From: Candidatus Cloacimonadota bacterium
GTDB taxonomy: Bacteria; Muiribacteriota; UBA6191; JACPRK01
Direction: 5' to 3'
Assembly: GCA_021772705.1 (NCBI GenBank)
Contig: JAJFLN010000474.1
Location: 1-13,460, forward strand
DNA: 13,460 bases
Numbering within the stretch: the first letter of the stretch is position 1; each line of letters starts with the position of its first letter. The notes beneath the pieces were generated by a model. That model was given only the letters and a program-made list of their open reading frames with translations. It was not told the origin of the DNA and ran no database searches. A program made the translations under genes and the position numbers. This document shows, piece after piece, positions 7,420 to 13,460 of the stretch.

Positions 7420-8583
7420 ATGGAAGACTCGGAGAAGCAGCCCCGGGGCAATCGAGAGATACTGACCACCGACGAGGAGTTCGTCACCTACTGCCGCACT
7501 CTCGCAGCAGAGGAGGGCCTGAGCGGATTCGCCGAGATCCTTGTCGGCGACGCCCCCGTCGAAGTTCAGGACATCAGCGGCAACATCAATCGGGTTCGAC
7601 GTCTCAGCTTCGGAGCCAGCCCGGACACCCGCTCTCCGTCCCTGGTCATCAAGCACGTCCCCAGTGGGGGGGCCCTCGAGCGGTATCCCCAGATCATCTT
7701 TCCCGAAGATCGACTCCGGTACGAGGCCCACTTCTATGAACAGGTTGATCGAGCCGCCAGCACCGACCTGCCTGCATTGAAGGGCTTCGTGCCCGCCGTT
7801 CTACACGACGATCCGGATCGGGAAATCCTGGTCCTCCAGGATCTGGCGCCTGATCGGCCCATGGAGGCCGCTGCCCTGGAGGGCATCGAACTGTCTCCTC
7901 ACTTCTTCGAGACTCTCGGTCGCTCCATTGGCTCACTTCATGACTGGAGCCGTCGTCAGGTCCTTCCGGCTCGTCTCGTCAGCAACCCTTCCGCTGAGGC
8001 CAACCGGCCTTACGTGCTGACCCTTTGCCTTCAGGAGCCGGAGGCCATCAGGAGCGTCTGGATGGGCAAGGGAGGAGAGCCGGACCGTGTGCTGCTGCAG
8101 GAGCGCTTTCTGGCGACTTACGGCGCCCGGGTCCTGGCCCGGGGAGAGGTTATGGCTCGACGTTTCAAGGATGACCCGTCACCTGTCATGACCCACGGAG
8201 ACCTGCACGGAGAAAGCCTGTTCGTCCGGCCCGGGGATCACCCCACGGTCATCGACGCCGAGCTTTGCGATCAGGGCGCCGGCTGGTTCGACGCCGGTAT
8301 GTGTCTGGCCCATTTACTGATGCTGAGTCGAGCCCTGGAGCGGTCCATGCACGGTGCTGCCTTTCTCAGGGCTTACCTGAAGTTCGCCAGGCCGAAAGAG
8401 CCGAGCCGACTCGCGTCGGATGCGTTGATCATGGCCGGTCTCGAGATGGTCCGGCGAATCATCGGCGCGGCCAACGCGCCCTTTGTCGAGGGTGCCGAGT
8501 TACGGTGGCAGTTGCTGGAGGAGGCGGCCCGTATGGTGCTGGCCCCCGGCCAGACAGAACTGTACCAGGAGGTACTATCATGA
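7420..8583 (+). CDS. 5-methylthioribose kinase-like phosphotransferase (APH/choline kinase fold)
   Basis: A 387-residue protein, about the length of MtnK-type 5-methylthioribose kinases. Visible features: nucleotide loop SGNINRVRRL 53-62 (MtnK has a similar GNLNYV/GNINYV loop), VIKHVP with Lys78 76-81, a helix ending RLRYEAHFYEQ 98-108, hinge ILVLQDLAP 136-143, catalytic THGDLHGESLFV 258-269 with Asp261, and metal-binding VIDAE 277-281 with Asp279. MtnK typically has HGDLHTGS and DPEF at these places, so the match is close but not exact (HGDLHGES, DAEL). It should transfer phosphate from ATP to a small hydroxylated substrate. Methylthioribose is the first guess; another pentose or nucleoside is possible. 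The shorter aminoglycoside phosphotransferases fit less well. It shares an ATGA overlap with the nucleoside hydrolase gene, whose product could release its sugar substrate, although that protein appears to be exported. No mtnA/mtnB-type gene is visible here. Confidence 0.75.
   Translation: MEDSEKQPRGNREILTTDEEFVTYCRTLAAEEGLSGFAEILVGDAPVEVQDISGNINRVRRLSFGASPDTRSPSLVIKHVPSGGALERYPQIIFPEDRLRYEAHFYEQVDRAASTDLPALKGFVPAVLHDDPDREILVLQDLAPDRPMEAAALEGIELSPHFFETLGRSIGSLHDWSRRQVLPARLVSNPSAEANRPYVLTLCLQEPEAIRSVWMGKGGEPDRVLLQERFLATYGARVLARGEVMARRFKDDPSPVMTHGDLHGESLFVRPGDHPTVIDAELCDQGAGWFDAGMCLAHLLMLSRALERSMHGAAFLRAYLKFARPKEPSRLASDALIMAGLEMVRRIIGAANAPFVEGAELRWQLLEEAARMVLAPGQTELYQEVLS
8567..8573 (+). promoter_or_regulatory. 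Strong Shine-Dalgarno deciding the nucleoside hydrolase start
   Basis: AGGAGGT lies six bases ahead of ATG 8580, inside the end of the kinase-like gene. It selects this ATG over more upstream in-frame starts and, with the ATGA overlap at 8580-8583, indicates translational coupling. Confidence 0.8.
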
Positions 8584-9596
8584 GACGTCTCATCCTTTCA
8601 GTCGTGGTCTTCAGTTGCCTGGCTCTGGCCGTTCCCATCGTCTGTTCAGCCCAGGGGGCCGACCCGACCCGGGTCTTTTTGGACACGGACATCGGATCCG
8701 ACGTGGACGACGTGCTTGCCGTGCTAACTGTCCTGGGAGCCGGGGACTTCAAGCTCCTGGGAATCTCGACGGTGTACGGCGAAACGGAGAGGCGCGCACG
8801 GATCGCCCGGCGGCTGTTGGAACTCGCTGGCCACGGCGATGTCCCCGTTGGGGCCGGAGTCAGCTCGACCCTGTTGCGGAGGAAACAACCCAGGGATTGG
8901 TCGGTCCAGCTGTCACAACACCTCGATCAGGAACCCCGAGAGGCGCCGGGTCCGGAGCACGGTGTGGACCTGATGATCCGTTCCATTCATGAGAATCCCG
9001 GGCTTACCTTGCTGGCCCTGGGTCCACTGACCAATGTGGCCGTGGCCATCGTGAAGGATCCGACAATCCTGGAAAACATTGGGATGCTGATGGTGGTTGG
9101 TGGGGCAACTCACTTTCCCTCCTACAGAGAGAGAGGCACCATCTTCGTGGACTACAAGAGCGAGTACAACCTCAACTGCGATCCTGATGCAGCCATGCTC
9201 GTCTTCGAGTCTGGTGTTCCGATCCTGATGTCCGGCCTGGCGCCGGCGTTGCAAGTGACCGTCAGCCGCAGCCAGGCCGAGGCGTGGCAGAAGCAACCCT
9301 CGGAGGTGGCACGCTGGACCGGCGACAGGATACTCGAACGTCTCGACCGGCACGGCAGCAACGCCACCCATCTGGGAGACGTCCTGGGATGCCTGCTGGC
9401 GGTCCGGCCTGGACTGGCCAGCATCCAGACGTTGCCCGTCAGCGTCGAGATGTGGGGTAAGACACTGCGGACCGTCATCGATCCCACCGGGTCCGGTCGA
9501 AGCGTCGAGGTGGTCATGACCGTTGAGGTGGAGCAATTCGGCGCCACCTTCCAGGCAGCGATGGACCGGAGTCTGTCGGGCCACGGTGGCCGCTGA
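8580..9596 (+). CDS. Exported inosine/uridine-preferring-type nucleoside hydrolase
   Basis: A 338-residue protein from ATG 8580. Residues 1-24 form a Sec signal peptide (MRR, hydrophobic core, CSA-QG cleavage), so it should act in the periplasm or outside. The mature protein is an IUNH-family ribohydrolase: calcium-binding FLDTDIGSDVDDVLAV 33-48, STVYGE 63-68, LLALGPLTNVAVAI 144-157, VVGGA 172-176, and SEYNLNCDPDAA 194-205 (the family's EFNxxxDPEAA block with Asn197 and Asp201). Such enzymes split the N-glycosidic bond of ribonucleosides to base and ribose. The C-terminal block that normally reads HDPLAVA is LGDVLGCLLAVRP 265-277. The aspartate (267) remains, but the preceding catalytic His is Gly266, with a His two residues earlier (264). 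Substrate choice or activity may therefore be altered. It is last in the cassette and may supply a sugar or base for the kinase-like neighbour after uptake. Family assignment is firm; the substrate is unknown. Confidence 0.88.
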   Translation: MRRLILSVVVFSCLALAVPIVCSAQGADPTRVFLDTDIGSDVDDVLAVLTVLGAGDFKLLGISTVYGETERRARIARRLLELAGHGDVPVGAGVSSTLLRRKQPRDWSVQLSQHLDQEPREAPGPEHGVDLMIRSIHENPGLTLLALGPLTNVAVAIVKDPTILENIGMLMVVGGATHFPSYRERGTIFVDYKSEYNLNCDPDAAMLVFESGVPILMSGLAPALQVTVSRSQAEAWQKQPSEVARWTGDRILERLDRHGSNATHLGDVLGCLLAVRPGLASIQTLPVSVEMWGKTLRTVIDPTGSGRSVEVVMTVEVEQFGATFQAAMDRSLSGHGGR

Positions 9597-9660
9597 GGCG
9601 ATCTGCCAGCCTCACGGGGAACCTCGCCGAAACCGGGAATCTGTGCTGGATCGGGGAACA

Positions 9661-9688
9661 TTGCAGGCCTCATTCTGGTAGTCATGAT
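9661..9688 (+). promoter_or_regulatory. Weak candidate promoter for the 909-residue exported protein
   Basis: TTGCAG at 9661-9666, a 16-base spacer, then CATGAT at 9683-9688, in the 140-base gap after the nucleoside hydrolase. Four of six positions match in each box. No rho-independent terminator is visible in the gap, so read-through from the cassette is also possible. Confidence 0.22.
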
Positions 9689-9736
9689 CCGGGCCTCCCT
9701 GCGGGCGGTCGCGTTCTCCGTTTTCAACCCACCCAC

Positions 9737-12466
9737 ATGAACTCCCGATTCCTTCGAAATGCCCTGCTGCTGATGCTGGCGGCAGCCTGCCTCCTGTCGG
9801 CTCCTTCCCTGGCTCAGGATGTGACGGCCGAGCTGGTGAGCCAGTACGGCCGGGCCAACGCCGCTCTGGTGCAGAGCCGGGTCCAGGTGCTGCAGTCGAG
9901 CCTGGGAACACGATACGTCCGGCTCCTCAAACATCCGGGCGTTTTCTGGCATACGCCTGAGCTGATCGCTTACGGCCGGTCCATGGGCACGTCCAAGCTG
10001 GCGGCCATGCCTCTCTATGAGGTCCTCAACTCCTTTGGCAGGGTTCTGGGAAGCCGGGCCGTGTTCAGAGGCGTGTCCCTCTCCCAGGCAGAGCTGAAAC
10101 TCCTGCTGACACAGGGCCATCGGGCATCGGCCTTCCAGTTCCAGCACGGCGCGGGTCATCCCATGATCGAGACGGCCTCCGGTGGACCACGGACCGTCGA
10201 GGCTCGGGTCTCCACCGTCCTGGGAAGGGTCAGTGGCTCGGGCTCCTCGATCCAGACCTTCCATCCCATATCGGAGTCTGTGGCGATCTCGAAGGCTCCC
10301 GTCAGCTCCGGGGCTGGCTCCAAGGGGATCTACGTCATCCGCATGGAGATCCCCGAGATCTCCCTGCTCCGGACCCAGCGGCTCGTGGAGGCCTACCGTA
10401 TCGACGCCGGGCAGGCGCGGAAGTCGGCCTTCGGTCTCTCGGCCAATCCCTTCGACGGCAAGGCCGAGACCGTAGCCGTTGACCTCATTCCCCACGATTC
10501 ACCCAACGGCACCCAGCGGTCGCCCTTCATGTCCAGGCTCCACCGGCTCAAGTCTCTCCTTACGGGATTCAAGGCCCTGTCGCCGGCGAACCTGAAGGCC
10601 GTGCTGCAGGGCGGCCTGCTCCGGGGTCTGGCCCCTGCGACCCAGCTGGGGAGGGCCCTTCGTGCCGCCGGCATTTACAGCCGCTGGCCCATCATCCAGG
10701 CCGAGCTTCGGTCTGCCGGCGTGGAGCCAGGGACCCTGGGCGGTTTGCGGCGGAAGCCCCCGGCAGAGCTGTTGAAGGAGATCCTCATCCGGGAAGGGGT
10801 TCCCCAGGCCAAGCATGGCGAGATCCTGTCCCGTTTTGGCGGCCAGTCCAGCGCCAGCAAGCTGATTCTCCACGGAGTCAGGGGGACCCAGGTCAATCTG
10901 AACCAGCCCTACATGCTCGAGTCCCGGCTGCGAAAGACCAGGATTCCCGAATCGACCCAGCGCGCGCTCCTGGCCGAGCGAAGCCGGGGAGAGTTCAAGA
11001 ACCTGTTCGATTTCAACTCCCGGATGGCGAAGCAGACTCAGCTCAAGGGCGAGGCCGCCGTACCCCTGAAGCGCGTCGTCGAGGGAGGGAGTCGCCGTGG
11101 GCCGTCGGCGCCGGTGACGCCGAGGCGGGGCGTCACGACGCGGCTCAAGGACTTCTTCAATCATCGCTCGGGGGGCAAGAGCATGCTCCCCGGCGCGGCC
11201 CGCCGCTATCTGGCCGGCCCGATCCAGACACTCATGACCATCATGGTCTTCCACGCGGCGCTGCAGTATCGCGCCACGGGCACGGTGGATCTGGGCAAGG
11301 CCGTCTCCGGGACCCTCGATTCGCCTCAGGTCTGGAGCGGTCTGGCAGCGGCCGGGGCCTCCGCCGTGGCTCTCCAGTCGCTACGAAAATCCCTGATGCA
11401 GGGCAGCGGAGCCCGGCAGCTGTTCGCCCGGATGCTCGGCGGGTTGCCCGGAACGATCGCCGCCTTTGCCGCCTGGGAGATCGGCGTGGGCTACACCAAC
11501 GCCGCCCTGGAAGGGGTCCAGGTCCCGGGCAAGGGACCGGGAGAGCCCGTGACCGTATCGGACATGTTCCGCCATCCGTCAGTCGGTGGCGAGGTGATGG
11601 GCAACCTGGCCATGATCGCTATCAATCCAATGGCTCACGCTCAGATCCTGGGCAAGGTTTTCAAGGAGCGGATACTGACGGCCGAGTTCGCATTCACCGC
11701 CGCCGGCATGTGGGCGGGAAGCAAGGTGGGCGCCTTCGCCGGCGTCAAGGTCGGCGCCTGGGCCGGGGCGGTCTTCGGGCCGCCGGGGATTGGCATCGGT
11801 GCTGCCGCTGGTGGCATCGTCGGTGGCGTCACGGGAGGCGTCATCGGTGGATTTGGCGGGGCCTGGGTCGGCTCCAGCGTCGATCTCTGGCTCGCCAAGC
11901 GGGGCTACAAGAAGGCGAAGGAAGCCATCGCCGGCGCCGTGGCGGATCCCGAGAAGCGGCGTGAACTGGGAGACGAGGGACTGAAGGATGCCCTCGATGC
12001 ATTCTCCCAGGCCCGGGAGAAGCTCGTAGGAAAGCTGGGTACCGACTTCGCCGGCAAGGCCCAGCGATACATGAGCGAGAAGGACTTGCCCGACGATGAC
12101 GGCGAGGCCCGGGACCCGGAGGAGATCCGGAAGCGTAACGACGCCATCATGTCCCGCCAGAGGGAGGTCGAGGCTTCCCGGCTGGCAATTCTGGACGTAT
12201 ATCAGGAAGAGATCGATCTGCTCGGTGAGCTGATCGAGGGTCGCCGCCGCCGTGGGGAGGATGACGTCGAACTGGTGGAGCGCGAGAACCAGGTGCTCAT
12301 GGATATGACAATGTTCCTCGTCGGCTCCGGTCAGGCTCTTGGCGAGGGGCTCGGGTCTCCCGCCGACCTCGGATTCGGGGGCGGCGAAGGGGGAGGGCCT
12401 TCCACCCTCAGACCGGAGGAGCTACCCTCCTACCGAGAGCTGCCGGCACCGGCCGCAGCTAGATAG
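9737..12466 (+). CDS. Large exported protein: candidate ADP-ribosyltransferase-like domain, glycine zipper and helical tail
   Basis: A 909-residue protein with a clear signal peptide (residues 1-27, SLA-QD). No family is certain. Residues about 88-255 read like an R-S-E class ADP-ribosyltransferase: LYEVLNSFGRVLGSRAVFRGV 93-113 with Arg111, QTFHPISESVAISKA 173-187 in the place of the FxSTS..VA motif, GIYVIRMEIP 197-206, and GKAETVAVDLIP 241-252 with Glu244 as possible catalytic residue. Residues about 384-428 resemble a helix-hairpin-helix (VNLN...LLAERSRGEFKNLFDF). Hydrophobic helices at 492-511, 531-550 and 564-590 precede a glycine zipper (657-715, Gly/Ala spaced about every four residues), then a charged helical tail (716-865) and a Gly/Pro-rich end. 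This suggests membrane insertion or pore formation, as in toxins or effectors, but a structural envelope protein is an alternative. No Shine-Dalgarno precedes the ATG; the signal peptide fixes the start. It follows the exported nucleoside hydrolase by 140 bases. Confidence 0.72.
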   Translation: MNSRFLRNALLLMLAAACLLSAPSLAQDVTAELVSQYGRANAALVQSRVQVLQSSLGTRYVRLLKHPGVFWHTPELIAYGRSMGTSKLAAMPLYEVLNSFGRVLGSRAVFRGVSLSQAELKLLLTQGHRASAFQFQHGAGHPMIETASGGPRTVEARVSTVLGRVSGSGSSIQTFHPISESVAISKAPVSSGAGSKGIYVIRMEIPEISLLRTQRLVEAYRIDAGQARKSAFGLSANPFDGKAETVAVDLIPHDSPNGTQRSPFMSRLHRLKSLLTGFKALSPANLKAVLQGGLLRGLAPATQLGRALRAAGIYSRWPIIQAELRSAGVEPGTLGGLRRKPPAELLKEILIREGVPQAKHGEILSRFGGQSSASKLILHGVRGTQVNLNQPYMLESRLRKTRIPESTQRALLAERSRGEFKNLFDFNSRMAKQTQLKGEAAVPLKRVVEGGSRRGPSAPVTPRRGVTTRLKDFFNHRSGGKSMLPGAARRYLAGPIQTLMTIMVFHAALQYRATGTVDLGKAVSGTLDSPQVWSGLAAAGASAVALQSLRKSLMQGSGARQLFARMLGGLPGTIAAFAAWEIGVGYTNAALEGVQVPGKGPGEPVTVSDMFRHPSVGGEVMGNLAMIAINPMAHAQILGKVFKERILTAEFAFTAAGMWAGSKVGAFAGVKVGAWAGAVFGPPGIGIGAAAGGIVGGVTGGVIGGFGGAWVGSSVDLWLAKRGYKKAKEAIAGAVADPEKRRELGDEGLKDALDAFSQAREKLVGKLGTDFAGKAQRYMSEKDLPDDDGEARDPEEIRKRNDAIMSRQREVEASRLAILDVYQEEIDLLGELIEGRRRRGEDDVELVERENQVLMDMTMFLVGSGQALGEGLGSPADLGFGGGEGGGPSTLRPEELPSYRELPAPAAAR

Positions 12467-12488
12467 TTTCCGTCCGGAAACTAGATAG
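12459..12488. repeat. Palindrome flanked by 8-bp direct repeats between convergent genes
   Basis: TAGTTTCCG (12464-12472) and CGGAAACTA (12475-12483) form a perfect 9-bp inverted repeat around TC. The same stretch carries CTAGATAG twice as a direct repeat (12459-12466 and 12481-12488) on either side of a 14-base TTTCCG-TC-CGGAAA core. The left copy contains the TAG stop of the 909-residue protein. It lies between two convergent genes, so it may act as a bidirectional hairpin terminator, though it has no T-run and only moderate GC. A protein binding site or a tiny insertion with an 8-bp target duplication are alternatives. Confidence 0.6.
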
Positions 12489-12529
12489 GCCCGGGGAAGT
12501 CTGGCAAGACCGGAACCCGGTGCCCAGGT

Positions 12530-13460
12530 TCAGTTGCTGCGGTCGTCGAGCATCTGCTTCAGCTTGCCGATGAGCTGAAGGCGATCGAAGGGCTTCTGGA
12601 GGAAGTGCGAGGGGCCGCCGGAACCGAACCGGCTCCGGACTTCCTCTTCCGTGTAGCCGCTGCAGATGATGACAGGTACCTTCGGGTCGATCTCCTTGAG
12701 GACATCGAAGGCCTCCAGTCCGTCCATCTTGGGCATGGTCATGTCCAGGATCACGACCCGGATGCTGCTGCCCTGGTCGCGGTAGGCCTGGACCGCTTCT
12801 TCGCCGTCGGCAGCCATCATCACCTGGAAGCCGCTCTTCTCAACCATGGCGGCTGTCATCTCTCGCAACTCTACCTCATCGTCGACGATCAGGATCGTCC
12901 CGGTTCCACGCCAGCCTGCCAGGGAGGGCTGGCTTGGACGGATGGGCGTAGGTACGGCTGCAGCGGCCGGGAAGAGAACCCGGAAGCAGCTGCCAACGCC
13001 GGGATTCGTGTCGACCCGGATGGCGCCGCCGTGGGCCCTGACGATTCCCAGCACCGCCGCCAGGCCGAGACCTCGTCCCGTGAACCGGGTGGAAAAGAAG
13101 GGATCGAACAGCTTGGACCTGACCTCCGGGGTCAGGCCTTCGCCAGTGTCGGCGACCTCCAGGAACACGAACCGGCCGGGCTGAACCGTGTCATCGCTGG
13201 CGCACTCGGCCAGGTAGGCCGCCGTGGCGTCCAGGACTCCCGAGGTCAGGGAGATGGTACCGTCCTGTTCTCCCAGCGCCTCTGATGCATTTGTGATCAG
13301 GTTCAGAAGGATCTGTTTGATCTGAGTAGCGTCGGCCCGGATCAGGGGTAGATCTTGTCCCAGCTGAAATTCGATGTGGGCCTTCTTGGAGATGGAGGAT
13401 CGAAGCAGGGTCTCCATGGCCTCGATGATCTCCTGCAGGTCCAGGGGATGGATGTCCAGG
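12530..13460 (-). CDS. Hybrid sensor histidine kinase with C-terminal receiver domain (5' end outside window)
   Basis: This is the C-terminal 309 complete codons of a hybrid histidine kinase. The reading frame stays open to the window edge and the sequence before the internal Met at 13417 already fits the kinase core, so the true start and the phosphorylated His lie beyond 13460. Counting from that Met, the HATPase domain shows the N-box QILLNLITNASEAL (35-48, Asn43), DTGEG 90-94, the F-box DPFFSTRFTGRG 105-116 and GLGLAAVLGIVRAHGG 116-131. A linker leads to a full receiver domain 173-290: acidic pair DD 179-180, phospho-acceptor Asp225 (12743-12745) in ILDMTMPKMDG, Thr256 in CSGYT, Lys275 in QKPF. 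The layout, with no output domain after the receiver, is that of hybrid kinases that pass phosphate on or use the receiver for self-control. It is convergent with the 909-residue gene. The signal sensed is unknown because the sensor part is missing. Confidence 0.93.
   Translation of the reverse strand, partial: LDIHPLDLQEIIEAMETLLRSSISKKAHIEFQLGQDLPLIRADATQIKQILLNLITNASEALGEQDGTISLTSGVLDATAAYLAECASDDTVQPGRFVFLEVADTGEGLTPEVRSKLFDPFFSTRFTGRGLGLAAVLGIVRAHGGAIRVDTNPGVGSCFRVLFPAAAAVPTPIRPSQPSLAGWRGTGTILIVDDEVELREMTAAMVEKSGFQVMMAADGEEAVQAYRDQGSSIRVVILDMTMPKMDGLEAFDVLKEIDPKVPVIICSGYTEEEVRSRFGSGGPSHFLQKPFDRLQLIGKLKQMLDDRSN

Noticed and set aside
8265..8579. Longer N-terminal extension of the nucleoside hydrolase frame
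   Set aside because: The extension overlaps the conserved end of the MTR-kinase-like gene, and the AGGAGGT site plus signal peptide place the start at 8580.
9152..10495. 447-codon open frame on the minus strand
   Set aside because: It lies opposite the nucleoside hydrolase and the 909-residue gene, both with strong motifs or signal peptides. Its translation is low-complexity Gly/Arg/Pro/His-rich, typical of antisense in GC-rich genes.
12513..12531. GAACC...GGTTC inverted repeat beside the histidine kinase stop
   Set aside because: Five-base arms with a nine-base loop and no T-run; expected by chance in this GC-rich DNA.
1..13460. CRISPR array, prophage, insertion sequence or restriction/defence cluster
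   Set aside because: No regularly spaced repeats, transposase, integrase, cas, nuclease or methyltransferase motifs were seen on either strand.

Overview
The window is GC-rich, densely coded bacterial chromosome with seven genes and no RNA genes, phage genes or transposases. The mix points to a large-genome Gram-negative-type soil or sediment bacterium. That mix is a long membrane-anchored Ser/Thr kinase, a SUMF1-type partner gene, a hybrid histidine kinase and exported proteins with ordinary signal peptides. Acidobacteriota, Myxococcota and Planctomycetota are candidates. This is inference from gene content only, because no phylogenetic marker is present.

Left part, minus strand (219-4933): a 1315-residue Ser/Thr protein kinase is followed two bases later by a small exported SUMF1/FGE-fold protein. 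They look like one translationally coupled signalling operon. The kinase carries a complete catalytic domain, a DnaJ-like four-CxxC cysteine cluster, a long helical region and about three C-terminal membrane segments. Downstream of the pair, at the left edge, is a non-coding stretch with a duplicated copy of a short dispersed-type repeat.

Middle, plus strand (5030-9596): a divergently transcribed three-gene cassette. Gene one is a 789-residue protein with an unrecognised N-terminal half and a class V aminotransferase-like C-terminal half in which the PLP lysine appears to be glutamate. Gene two is a 5-methylthioribose-kinase-like small-molecule kinase. Gene three overlaps it by ATGA and is a secreted inosine/uridine-type nucleoside hydrolase. 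On paper nucleoside hydrolase, sugar kinase and aminotransferase resemble a methylthioadenosine/nucleoside salvage route. However, the hydrolase is exported and two of the three proteins depart at key catalytic positions, so the true substrate is unknown.

Right part: a 909-residue exported protein (9737-12466, plus strand). It has a candidate ADP-ribosyltransferase-like fold near its N-terminus, a possible helix-hairpin-helix, a strong glycine-zipper membrane region and a charged helical tail, and reads like a toxin or effector architecture. A palindrome flanked by 8-bp direct repeats separates it from a convergent hybrid histidine kinase/receiver gene that runs off the right edge.

Most noteworthy: the exported ART-like/glycine-zipper protein, the apparent pseudo-aminotransferase fusion, and the linkage of both to an exported nucleoside hydrolase and an MTR-kinase-like enzyme. 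All functional statements rest on motifs read by eye; no database search was possible.
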